A stretch of DNA of 5,501 nucleotides from Pseudomonadota bacterium (GCA_023411405.1 JAEYOU010000559.1:1-5501), one strand, 5' to 3'. Positions 1-5,501 are shown, counted from the stretch's first letter. Made by a program: numbers and translations. Notes: generated from the letters alone by a model not told the origin.

Positions 1-1041
1 GGGCGCGAGCGACGGCGCGGACGCGAGCGAGTCGGTGCCGACCGCGAGCGGCACGCCGGCCTCGAGGAGCGCGGGGAGCGGCGGGCGGAGGCCGGTGATG
101 TGCCGGTTCGAGCGCGGGCAGAGGACGACCGTCGCGCCGGACGCGGCGAGGAGCGCCAGGTCCTCTGCGTCCAGATCGACGCAGTGGACCGCGAGGTGGT
201 GAACGCCCAGCCCGAGGTCCTGGGCCGCCGCGGCGATCGGCGAGGGCGCGTGGACGCGGAGCGCGTCGAGGTCCGCTGGGGCTCGCCCTTCGACAGGCTC
301 AGGGCGAGCGGACGATCGAACGCGGTACGCGTCCGTCGCGAGGACCCGCTCGAGCATGGACCGGAACGGCCCCGCTCCGTCCCGGCAGAACTCCCGCTCG
401 GCGGGGTCCTCCGCGAGGTGGATCGAGCCCGGGCCGGCCCCGAGCAGCGCGCGCAGCCCTTCACGGTGGGTGGAGTAGACCGCGTGCGGGCTCTCGAGCA
501 CCCGGAGCCCGCGGGGCGCGGGGCGGACGCCGCGCTCGGCCCGCGCCGCCTCCCGGTACGACTCGAACCGCTCCCGGGTGAACCCGAGCACCTCGTGAAA
601 GACGGTCCCGCAGAGCCCGGCGCGCGCGAGCGGCTCGAGCACCGCGAGCGTGTTCGAGACGTCGCCCACCGCGGCCACCCCCGCCGCGCGGAGCGCCGCG
701 GCGGCGGCCTCCATCGCGGCCGGTGCGTCCTCGGCGCGGGCCTCGGCCCGCGCGGCGATGACCCGACCGATCCAGGCGGCGAGCCCGTCGCCGCCCGGGA
801 CCTTGCCGGCGAGGTGCGAGAGCTCGAGGTGGAGGTGGGCGTTCACGAGCGCGGGGAGCAGGACGGCGTCGAGCGGCTCGGCGGGGCCGTGGCGCCGCTC
901 GACCGACGCGCGCGGCCCGACCGCGATCACCCGGCCCTCGTCCAGGGCGACGGCGCCGTCGGCGATCGGCGGCGCCGCGACGCCCGGCGCGTCCCCGAGC
1001 CCGGGCAGCACCCAGGGTGCGCTGACGACCTTCAGGCTCAC
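1..1041 (-). CDS. mqnX: Amidohydrolase, probable aminodeoxyfutalosine deaminase (MqnX-like), C-terminus cut by window edge
   Basis: Probably deaminates 6-aminodeoxyfutalosine to futalosine in the cytoplasm, between the MqnE and MqnB steps of menaquinone synthesis. Reading the minus strand from the GTG at 1041 gives 347 open codons to the window edge. The protein shows the metal-site landmarks of the amidohydrolase TIM barrel in order: an HxH in NAHLHLE (H69, H71), HLAED (H208, with E211 as candidate acid/base), a further histidine in HHLAVHC (H286), and GTDS (D337). HxAE and GTDS are typical of the adenosine/cytosine-deaminase-like branch. The GTG start overlaps the mqnAC TGA (GTGA, 1038-1041) with only a weak AGG upstream, so translational coupling is likely. 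Residues about 245-254 (ARPEPVEGRA) are encoded by a palindromic repeat and lie in the variable stretch between HLAED and HHLAVHC. The family is clear from the sequence; the substrate is inferred from the operon. It could instead be another nucleoside deaminase (S-adenosylhomocysteine or methylthioadenosine type). The last few dozen residues are probably missing. Confidence 0.85.
   Translation of the reverse strand, partial: MSLKVVSAPWVLPGLGDAPGVAAPPIADGAVALDEGRVIAVGPRASVERRHGPAEPLDAVLLPALVNAHLHLELSHLAGKVPGGDGLAAWIGRVIAARAEARAEDAPAAMEAAAAALRAAGVAAVGDVSNTLAVLEPLARAGLCGTVFHEVLGFTRERFESYREAARAERGVRPAPRGLRVLESPHAVYSTHREGLRALLGAGPGSIHLAEDPAEREFCRDGAGPFRSMLERVLATDAYRVRSSARPEPVEGRAPADLDALRVHAPSPIAAAAQDLGLGVHHLAVHCVDLDAEDLALLAASGATVVLCPRSNRHITGLRPPLPALLEAGVPLAVGTDSLASAPSLAP
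281..310. repeat. 30-base palindromic repeat, copy A, in frame inside mqnX
   Basis: Identical over 30 bases, and in the same orientation, to copy B at 2936-2965. Bases 281-289 (GCTCGCCCT) and 301-309 (AGGGCGAGC) are perfect inverted repeats of 9 bases around an 11-base loop. On the coding strand it is read in the mqnX frame within SARPEPVEGRAP, without frameshift or stop. Palindromes with the core CTTCGACAGGCTCAGG recur in many environmental bacterial genomes and give ORF peptides such as RPEPVEG, LSLSKG or FDRLRA; this is recollection, not a search result. It is most simply a REP-like interspersed element that landed in a tolerant loop of the gene. Confidence 0.85.
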
Positions 1042-2915
1042 CCCGCCCGCGCCTCGACGAGCTGGTACTTCATGTTCCGCCGCGCGGCGCGGAAGCCGGC
1101 GTCGCGGATGTGCCGCTCGACCTCCTCGGAGTCCATCTTGAAGGTCGTCCCCGCGGCCGAGACGACGTTCTCCTCGATCATCACCTGCCCGAAGTCGTTG
1201 CACCCCATGTGAAGGGCGGCCTGCGCGACGCCGCCGCCCATCGTCACCCAGGACGCCTGCAGGTTCGGGACGTTGTCGAGGACGAGGCGCGAGAGGGCGT
1301 TGGTCCGGAGGTACGCGTGCGCGCTCCCGTCGCCCGGGGCGAGCCGGGTGTTCGCCGACTGGAACGGCCAGCAGATGAACGCCGTGAAGCCGCGGGTCTC
1401 GTCCTGCAGCTCGCGCAGGCGCATGAGGTGCGTGACGCGGTGCCGCGCCTCCTCGCCCACGCCGAACATCATCGTCGCCGTCGACCGGAGGCCCTTCCGG
1501 TGCGCGGCCTTCATCACCATGAGCCACTCGTCGGTGGAGCACTTGAGCGGCGCGATCCGCCGCCGGACCTCGTCGTCGAGGATCTCGGCGCCGCCGCCTG
1601 GGATCGAGTCCATGCCCGCGGCGACGAGGCGCGCGATGGTGTCGTCGAGCGGGAGCTGGCTCGTCCGGGCGATGTGCCAGATCTCCTCCGGCGAGAGGGC
1701 GTGGAGGCTGATCGCCGGCCACGTCGCCTTCACCCAGCGGAAGAGGTCCTCGTACCACTCGATCCCGAGGTCGGGGTGGAGGCCGCCCTGGAGCAGGATC
1801 TCGATCCCGCCCAGCGCGACGGTCTCGTCGATCTTCTGCGTCAGCTCCTCGCGCGAGAGGACGTACGCCTCCTTGTGGCCGCGCGGCCGGTAGAACGCGC
1901 AGAAGTGGCACGCGGTGGTGCACACGTTGGTGTAGTTCACGTTGCGCGAGACGATGTACGTGACGAGGTCGCCGGGGTGGAGCGCCCGCCGGCGGGCGTC
2001 CGCGGCCAGCCCGAGGTCGAGCAGCGGCGCCTCCTCGTCGAGCCGCTCCGCCTCGTCGGCGGTGAGCCGCTCTCCGGCCGCGCCCTTCGCGAGCGCGGTG
2101 TCCACCGAGACCGTCCGCCTCGTCCGGGGCTTCCGGACCACGTCGTCCACGAACCGGAGCTTCATCTCCGGCAGGAACCCCTTCTTCGCGGCGCGGTCGA
2201 GGAACGCCTCGAGGCCCTCCAGCTCGTACGGCCCGAGGCCGTAGCGGATCCGCTGCGTGAGGTACCGCCGGTACCGCTCCGGGTCGCCGCCCTTCTGCGC
2301 GGCGAACCGCTGGGCGAGCTCGGTGCGGACGCCGAGGCCGTGCTGCGCGGCGCGCGTCAGCTCCTGCACGTCCTCCGGCGAGACCGCGCCGGGCCGCGCC
2401 GCCCAGAGGGCGAAGATCATCGGCAGGCCGGAGAGGTGGTTCCACTCGCGCCCGAGGTCGAGCACGTGGTTCGCGCGCACGTCGAAGCCGCGGTCGCCGA
2501 TGACCAGGGCCCCGCGCGTGCCGCGCGCCTGGGCGAGGCCGTCGGCCGCCGGCATGGGCGTGAACCGCGGGTGGACGCCCATCGCGTCGAGGACGAGCTT
2601 CGTGAGGACGTGCGAGGTGCGCGAGGCGGTGTCGAGGAAGACCTCGTCCCAGATCGCCGGCGACTGCTCGCCGGCGAGGAGCACGGTCTGCACCGGGCCG
2701 TCGGCCCCGATGGCCATGCCCGGCACGATCTCGTACTCGCCCTTCGTGAGCGCGGACACCGAGACGAGCGCGAGGTCCACCTCGCCCGCCTCGAGCATCG
2801 CCGCGCAGCGCGAGGGCTCGGCCGGGACGAGCTCGATCCGGTCGGAGTCCCGGAGCCCCTCCGTGAGGGGCCAGGCGTTGAGGAAGGAGACGGCGGCGGC
2901 CTTGAGCTTGGGCAT
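1038..2915 (-). CDS. MqnA-MqnC fusion: chorismate dehydratase joined to cyclic dehypoxanthinyl futalosine synthase
   Basis: A 625-residue protein with two menaquinone enzymes in one frame. Residues about 4-258 are MqnA: SFLNAWPL (10-17), a VDLALVS segment (46-52), SRTSHVLTKL (98-107), ALVIGD (136-141), and LGREWNHLSGLPMIFALW (154-171) match the periplasmic-binding-protein-like chorismate dehydratase fold. Residues about 262-625 are MqnC: radical SAM cysteines C332, C336 and C339 in CTTACHFC bind the 4Fe-4S cluster, followed by GGLHPDL (377-383) and IPGGGAEI (438-445). Each half is close to the usual length of the free-standing enzyme and the linker is only a few basic residues (RKPRTRRT, 261-268). 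The start is the ATG at 2915 because GGAGAG lies 8 bases upstream and MqnA homology begins at once. A start at 2993 would overlap mqnE and translate the repeat, so it is rejected. The stop overlaps the mqnX start. MqnA acts first and MqnC acts several steps later, so the fusion joins non-consecutive steps. Confidence 0.93.
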   Translation of the reverse strand: MPKLKAAAVSFLNAWPLTEGLRDSDRIELVPAEPSRCAAMLEAGEVDLALVSVSALTKGEYEIVPGMAIGADGPVQTVLLAGEQSPAIWDEVFLDTASRTSHVLTKLVLDAMGVHPRFTPMPAADGLAQARGTRGALVIGDRGFDVRANHVLDLGREWNHLSGLPMIFALWAARPGAVSPEDVQELTRAAQHGLGVRTELAQRFAAQKGGDPERYRRYLTQRIRYGLGPYELEGLEAFLDRAAKKGFLPEMKLRFVDDVVRKPRTRRTVSVDTALAKGAAGERLTADEAERLDEEAPLLDLGLAADARRRALHPGDLVTYIVSRNVNYTNVCTTACHFCAFYRPRGHKEAYVLSREELTQKIDETVALGGIEILLQGGLHPDLGIEWYEDLFRWVKATWPAISLHALSPEEIWHIARTSQLPLDDTIARLVAAGMDSIPGGGAEILDDEVRRRIAPLKCSTDEWLMVMKAAHRKGLRSTATMMFGVGEEARHRVTHLMRLRELQDETRGFTAFICWPFQSANTRLAPGDGSAHAYLRTNALSRLVLDNVPNLQASWVTMGGGVAQAALHMGCNDFGQVMIEENVVSAAGTTFKMDSEEVERHIRDAGFRAARRNMKYQLVEARAG

Positions 2916-2923
2916 TTCGTTCA

Positions 2924-2929
2924 CTCTCC
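2924..2929 (-). promoter_or_regulatory. Ribosome binding site of mqnAC
   Basis: GGAGAG on the minus strand, 8 bases before the ATG at 2915. It decides between this start and an in-frame ATG at 2993 that would add 26 residues, including the repeat-encoded LALSLSKGE. It begins 6 bases after the palindromic repeat ends, so a hairpin there could affect ribosome access. Confidence 0.75.
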
Positions 2930-2935
2930 GCTCGA

Positions 2936-2965
2936 GCTCGCCCTTCGACAGGCTCAGGGCGAGCG
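2936..2965. repeat. 30-base palindromic repeat, copy B, between mqnE and mqnAC
   Basis: Exact 30-base match to copy A at 281-310, in the same orientation relative to transcription. It can form the same hairpin of 9 base pairs with an 11-base loop. It starts 5 bases after the mqnE stop and ends 6 bases before the mqnAC Shine-Dalgarno, occupying over half of the only sizeable gap in the operon. No T-run follows the hairpin on the transcribed strand, so it is not a classical intrinsic terminator. It might act as an mRNA stability or attenuation element between cistrons, or simply be a tolerated insertion. Confidence 0.85.
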
Positions 2966-2970
2966 AGTTC

Positions 2971-4107
2971 TCACGCGGCCTCCGCCGTGCCATGCACCTT
3001 CAGCACCCGGTACAGGCTGTCCCGCTCCGCCGGCACCCGCCCCGCGGCGCGGATGAGGCCGTGCAGCGTCTTCTCGGAGAGCGCCTGCGGCACGGTCGCG
3101 CCGGCCATGTGGTAGATGCGCTCCTCGAGCACGGTGCCGTCGAGATCGTCCACGCCGAACGCGAGCGCCGCCTGCGCGAGCCGCTCGCCGAGCGAGACCC
3201 AGTACGCCTTCACGTGGTCGAAGTTGTCGAGGTAGAGCCGCGCCACCGCGAGCGTCCGGAGCGCGTCGTACCCGGTCGGCTTGGGGAACGCCTTGCCGAT
3301 CATGTTGTGCTCGGGGTGGAAGGCGAGCGGGATGAACACCTGGAACCCGCCCGTCTCGTCCTGGAGCTCGCGCAGCCGCCGCAGGTGATCGACCCGCTCG
3401 TCGAGCCGCTCGATGTGGCCGTAGAGCATGGTGGCGTTGGTCTTGATGCCGAGCCGGTGCGCGGTCCGGTGGACCTCGAGCCACTGCGCGGCGGTCGCCT
3501 TGTCGTCGCAGATCTTCCGGCGGACGCGCGGCGCGAAGATCTCCGCCCCGCCGCCCGGGAGCGTGTCGAGCCCGGCCTCGCGCAGCCGGCGGAGGACCTG
3601 CTCGTACGTCATGCCGAACTTCTCGGCGAAGAAGTGGATCTCGATCGCCGTGAACGCCTTGATGGCGAGCGCCGGCCACTCCGCGCGCAGCCGGGCGAGG
3701 AGCGCGGTGTAGTACTCGAACGGCAGGTCGGGGTGCAGGCCGGAGACGATGTGGACCTCGGTGATCCCGAGCGGCCGGCGCGCGAGGACCCTCGCGACCG
3801 CCTCGTCGAGCGACATCGTGTAGCCGTCGGAGGCCCGCTGGTCGTCCTTGCGTGCGAACGAGCAGAACTTGCAGGAGGCGACGCAGACGTTGGTCGGGTT
3901 GAGGTGGACGTTGCGGTTGTAGAAGGCGAGGTCGCCGTGGCGGGCCTCGCGGACGTGGTTCGCGAGCGCGCCCAGGGCGGCGAGGTCGGCGGCCTGGAAG
4001 AGGCGCAGGCCGTCCTCGTCCGAGAGGCGCGTGCCCGCGAGGACCTTGTCGCGGAGATCGCCGAGGCCGTCGCGCTCCAGGGCGCGGTGTGCGAGGGTCG
4101 AGAGCAT
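2971..4107 (-). CDS. mqnE: Aminofutalosine synthase MqnE (radical SAM)
   Basis: Adds the SAM-derived 5'-deoxyadenosyl radical to 3-[(1-carboxyvinyl)oxy]benzoate, the MqnA product, giving 6-amino-6-deoxyfutalosine and CO2. This is the second committed step of the futalosine pathway and is cytoplasmic. The 378-residue protein has the 4Fe-4S motif CVASCKFC (C75, C79, C82) after the NVHLNPTNVC segment, then VSGLHPDLPFEYY (121-133), LPGGGAEIF (183-191), KTNATMLYGH (222-231) and LRELQDETGGFQVFIPLAFHP (from 245). The PLAFHPEHN ending of this region is the MqnE form, unlike the WPFQSANT of the MqnC half next door. The length is normal for the family. The ATG at 4107 has AGGAAGG 7 bases upstream, overlapping the stop of the UbiX-type gene, which indicates one transcript. 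It is followed by a 55-base gap holding a palindromic repeat and then mqnAC, which supplies its substrate. Closest alternatives are MqnC or CofH-type radical SAM enzymes; the motif details and neighbours favour MqnE. Confidence 0.95.
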   Translation of the reverse strand: MLSTLAHRALERDGLGDLRDKVLAGTRLSDEDGLRLFQAADLAALGALANHVREARHGDLAFYNRNVHLNPTNVCVASCKFCSFARKDDQRASDGYTMSLDEAVARVLARRPLGITEVHIVSGLHPDLPFEYYTALLARLRAEWPALAIKAFTAIEIHFFAEKFGMTYEQVLRRLREAGLDTLPGGGAEIFAPRVRRKICDDKATAAQWLEVHRTAHRLGIKTNATMLYGHIERLDERVDHLRRLRELQDETGGFQVFIPLAFHPEHNMIGKAFPKPTGYDALRTLAVARLYLDNFDHVKAYWVSLGERLAQAALAFGVDDLDGTVLEERIYHMAGATVPQALSEKTLHGLIRAAGRVPAERDSLYRVLKVHGTAEAA

Positions 4108-4114
4108 GCGCGTG

Positions 4115-4121
4115 CCTTCCT
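4115..4121 (-). promoter_or_regulatory. Ribosome binding site of mqnE, overlapping the mqnM stop
   Basis: AGGAAGG lies 7 bases before the mqnE ATG at 4107. Its first bases are shared with the TAG stop of the UbiX-type gene (4120-4122), so ribosomes finishing that gene end on this site, consistent with translational coupling. It supports the 4107 start. Confidence 0.75.
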
Positions 4122-4704
4122 ACTCCGAGGGCTCCGGCGCCCGCGGAGACATTCCGTCCCACCGCTTCATGAGCTCGTTCGGGAGCCCGAGCTTGTCGAG
4201 CACCCGCGCCACCACGGTGTCCACGAGCGCGTCGATGGTCTTCGGCCCCGAGTAGAACGACGGCGAGGCGGGGAGCACGATCGCGCCCGCCTCCACCGCC
4301 TGCACCACCGCCCGCGCGTGCACGAGCGAGATCGGCGTCTCGCGCAGGACGAGGACGAGGCGCCGCCGCTCCTTGAGCATCACGTCCGCGGCGCGCCCGA
4401 CGAGGTCCACCGACATGCCGTAGGCGATGCGCGAGAGCGCCCCCGCCGAGCAGGGCACGATCACCATCGCGTCGTAGAGCGCGGAGCCCGAGGCGAACGG
4501 GGCGGTGAAGTCCTGGTTCTTCCAGACGCGGAACGGGTAGTGCGGCTCGGCGCCGAGCTCCTGCTTCCAGACCTGCTTGCCCGTGGGCGTGAAGACCAGG
4601 TCGACCTCGACCCCGTGCGCCGCGCCGTGCGCGGCGAGGAAGTCGAGCAGCCGCCTCGCGTACGGCGCCCCGGTCGCCCCGGAGATGCCGACGACGAGCT
4701 TCAT
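4120..4704 (-). CDS. mqnM: UbiX/MqnM-type flavin prenyltransferase
   Basis: Joins dimethylallyl (mono)phosphate to reduced FMN to make prenyl-FMN, the cofactor of UbiD-type decarboxylases. In this operon the client is presumably the MqnL (UbiD-like) decarboxylase of the late futalosine pathway, which is not in the window. The 194-residue product begins MKLVVGISGATGAPYA, with the GxSGAxG FMN-binding loop at 6-12. It then has VPCSAGALSRIAYG (83-96), LKERRRLVLVLRETPISLVH (110-129) and LPASPSFYSGP (144-154), the order expected for UbiX/Pad1 proteins, and ends in the conserved RVLDKLGL (167-174). The length is normal. The ATG at 4704 overlaps the TGA of the preceding methyltransferase gene (ATGA, 4701-4704). 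No strong Shine-Dalgarno is visible, so coupling to the upstream gene is likely. UbiX and MqnM cannot be separated by sequence alone; the name MqnM follows from context. Confidence 0.9.
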   Translation of the reverse strand: MKLVVGISGATGAPYARRLLDFLAAHGAAHGVEVDLVFTPTGKQVWKQELGAEPHYPFRVWKNQDFTAPFASGSALYDAMVIVPCSAGALSRIAYGMSVDLVGRAADVMLKERRRLVLVLRETPISLVHARAVVQAVEAGAIVLPASPSFYSGPKTIDALVDTVVARVLDKLGLPNELMKRWDGMSPRAPEPSE

Positions 4705-5447
4705 GCGCGCACCGCCGTCACGAGCCCGCAGACGCCGGGGAACAGCGTCTCCCCGCGCACGTCGCGGAAGCCGGCGCGCCGGGCGGCGGCCTCGAACGCG
4801 GGGCGGGTGACGAACCGCTCCATCGACTCGACGAGGTACCGGTACGCCGACGGATCCGGCGAGAGCAGCCGCCCGAGCACCGGCAGCACCGCGCGGTTGT
4901 ACGCGTTGTGCACGAACCGTGAGCCCCGACCCTCGGCCCGGAACAGCTCGAGCACGCCGAGGCGGCCGCCGGGGCGGAGCACGCGGGCGATCTCCGCCAG
5001 CCCCTGCTCGTAGGCCTCGAGGTTGCGCATCCCGAAGGTCACCGTCACGAGATCGAAGGCGCCGGCCGAGAACGGCAGGGCGAGCGCGTCGGCCTGCGCC
5101 GCGGGGAGGCCGGTCTTCTCCTGCCCGAGCTGGAGCATCCGGAGCGAGAAGTCCGCGCCCACGATCCGCAGCCCGGGGACGCGGCGCATCGCCATCGCCG
5201 CGACGTCCATCGTCCCGGCGCAGAGGTCGAGCAGGACCTCGCCGGAGAGCGGCGAGAGCTCGGCGAGCAGGCGCTTGCGCCACGCCTGATCCACCCGGAG
5301 CGTCATCACGCGGTTCAGGAGGTCGTACGACGGGGCGACGCGATCGAACATCGCCCGCACCGCCGCGCCCCGCGACGGCTCACCGGGGAGCGGGACCGCG
5401 CTCGACGGGACCGGGGCCTCGGGCGCCCGCCGCTGCACCGTGCTCAT
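4701..5447 (-). CDS. ubiE: UbiE/MenG-type demethylmenaquinone C-methyltransferase (MqnG role)
   Basis: SAM-dependent methyltransferase that adds the ring methyl group to demethylmenaquinone, the last step of menaquinone synthesis, probably at the membrane surface. The 248-residue protein starts with a Pro/Ala-rich tail of about 28 residues, then the UbiE signature MFDRVAPSYDLLN (33-45). The SAM-binding motif I is LDLCAGTMDVA (73-83), followed by ADF (98-100, end of strand 2), VTFGMRNL (136-143) and ARVLRPGGRLGVLEL (154-168). Motif I carries Met at position 80, where UbiE proteins usually have the Gly of GTGD; the fold otherwise looks intact. The ATG at 5447 has GGAAGGGGG just upstream (5452-5460). 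The frame stays open to the window edge, but the signature begins soon after this ATG. The stop overlaps the start of the UbiX-type gene. The UbiE signature is clear; acting on menaquinone rather than ubiquinone is inferred from the neighbouring mqn genes. Confidence 0.92.
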   Translation of the reverse strand: MSTVQRRAPEAPVPSSAVPLPGEPSRGAAVRAMFDRVAPSYDLLNRVMTLRVDQAWRKRLLAELSPLSGEVLLDLCAGTMDVAAMAMRRVPGLRIVGADFSLRMLQLGQEKTGLPAAQADALALPFSAGAFDLVTVTFGMRNLEAYEQGLAEIARVLRPGGRLGVLELFRAEGRGSRFVHNAYNRAVLPVLGRLLSPDPSAYRYLVESMERFVTRPAFEAAARRAGFRDVRGETLFPGVCGLVTAVRA

Positions 5448-5500
5448 GCTGCCCCCTTCCGCGGCGTCCAGGCCGCCGCCGCCGGCTCCGGGATGCGCGG
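5444..5500 (-). CDS. Possible C-terminal tail of an upstream operon gene (partial)
   Basis: On the minus strand, 18 open codons run in from the window edge at 5500 and end at a TGA (5444-5446) that overlaps the methyltransferase ATG as ATGA. This is the same 4-base overlap seen at two other gene junctions here. The tail reads PRIPEPAAAAWTPRKGAA with nearly all G/C third positions. The other two frames are also open over this short GC-rich stretch, so support is weak. By context the upstream gene could be a UbiD-type decarboxylase or a UbiA-type prenyltransferase, but the tail is too short to identify. Confidence 0.35.
   Translation of the reverse strand, partial: PRIPEPAAAAWTPRKGAA
5452..5460 (-). 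promoter_or_regulatory. Ribosome binding site of the ubiE-type gene
   Basis: The purine run GGAAGGGGG ends 4 bases before the ATG at 5447; its GGAAGG part lies 7 bases away. It supports this ATG over extending the open frame to the window edge. Confidence 0.65.
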
Positions 5501-5501
5501 C

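Noticed and set aside
100..1212. A 370-codon plus-strand frame at the left edge
   Set aside because: Antisense to the amidohydrolase, whose metal-site motifs are all present on the minus strand. The plus-strand product resembles no family I know.
2729..2752. Possible third, degenerate copy of the repeat (CGCCCTTCGTGAGCGCG)
   Set aside because: It shares only the CGCCCTTCG start and lacks the ACAGGCTCAGGG core. It encodes conserved MqnA residues (SALTKGEYE), so the resemblance is by chance; the same holds for a similar stretch near 2080.
2936..2965. Rho-independent terminator after mqnE
   Set aside because: The hairpin is not followed by a T-run on the transcribed strand, and the identical sequence occurs within the mqnX coding region, so termination is unlikely to be its general role.
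2916..2993. N-terminal extension of mqnAC from an ATG at 2993
   Set aside because: It would overlap the end of mqnE and translate the palindromic repeat (LALSLSKGE). The ATG at 2915 has a good ribosome binding site and MqnA homology starts there.
1110..3056. A 648-codon open frame on the plus strand opposite mqnAC
   Set aside because: Low-complexity Arg/Glu/Val-rich translation without motifs, opposite the well-supported mqnAC gene; a shadow of its codon bias.
2257..5013. A 918-codon open frame on the plus strand
   Set aside because: It lies antisense to mqnE, the UbiX-type gene, parts of mqnAC and the ubiE-type gene, all of which have clear family motifs. The translation is rich in Arg, Pro, Ala and Gly with no recognisable domain, as expected for a shadow frame in very GC-rich coding DNA.
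4120..5283. Longer minus-strand frame extending the UbiX-type gene upstream to 5283
   Set aside because: The extension overlaps the ubiE-type gene out of frame. UbiX homology begins at the ATG at 4704, which has the usual 4-base overlap with the upstream stop.

Overview
The window is very GC-rich and coding almost end to end, with every supported gene on the minus strand (transcribed from high to low coordinates). It is a block of a menaquinone (vitamin K2) operon of the futalosine type. The GC content, the strong G/C third-position bias, the tight gene packing and the gene order suggest a high-GC deltaproteobacterial-type lineage such as Myxococcota, possibly Anaeromyxobacter-like. That placement is inference from general knowledge, not from a search.

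Layout in transcription order: (i) about 18 open codons at the right edge that may be the tail of an upstream gene; (ii) a UbiE/MenG-type methyltransferase (mqnG/ubiE, 4701-5447); (iii) a UbiX-type flavin prenyltransferase (mqnM/ubiX, 4120-4704), overlapping the previous gene by 4 bases; (iv) aminofutalosine synthase mqnE (2971-4107), 12 bases downstream; (v) a 55-base gap holding a 30-base palindromic repeat; (vi) one 625-residue ORF that joins a complete MqnA (chorismate dehydratase) to a complete MqnC (radical SAM cyclase) (1038-2915); (vii) an amidohydrolase, probably aminodeoxyfutalosine deaminase (mqnX), starting at a GTG that overlaps the mqnAC stop by 4 bases and running off the left edge (1-1041). 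No stretch above 300 bases lacks a gene. I see no tRNA, rRNA, CRISPR array, transposase, convincing promoter or intrinsic terminator.

How the genes fit together: MqnA removes water from chorismate to give 3-[(1-carboxyvinyl)oxy]benzoate. MqnE joins this to SAM-derived adenosine, giving aminofutalosine. The MqnX-like deaminase converts that to futalosine. MqnB (not in the window) would release hypoxanthine, and the MqnC half then cyclises dehypoxanthinyl futalosine. After MqnD (not in the window) makes 1,4-dihydroxy-6-naphthoate, a prenyltransferase and a UbiD-type decarboxylase (not in the window) act; the decarboxylase would use prenyl-FMN made by the UbiX-type protein. The UbiE-type enzyme makes the final C-methylation.

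The most notable points are the fusion of two non-consecutive pathway enzymes (MqnA and MqnC), and two identical 30-base palindromic repeats. One repeat lies in frame inside the deaminase gene, where it adds the peptide ARPEPVEGRA. The other lies between mqnE and mqnAC, just before the ribosome binding site of mqnAC.
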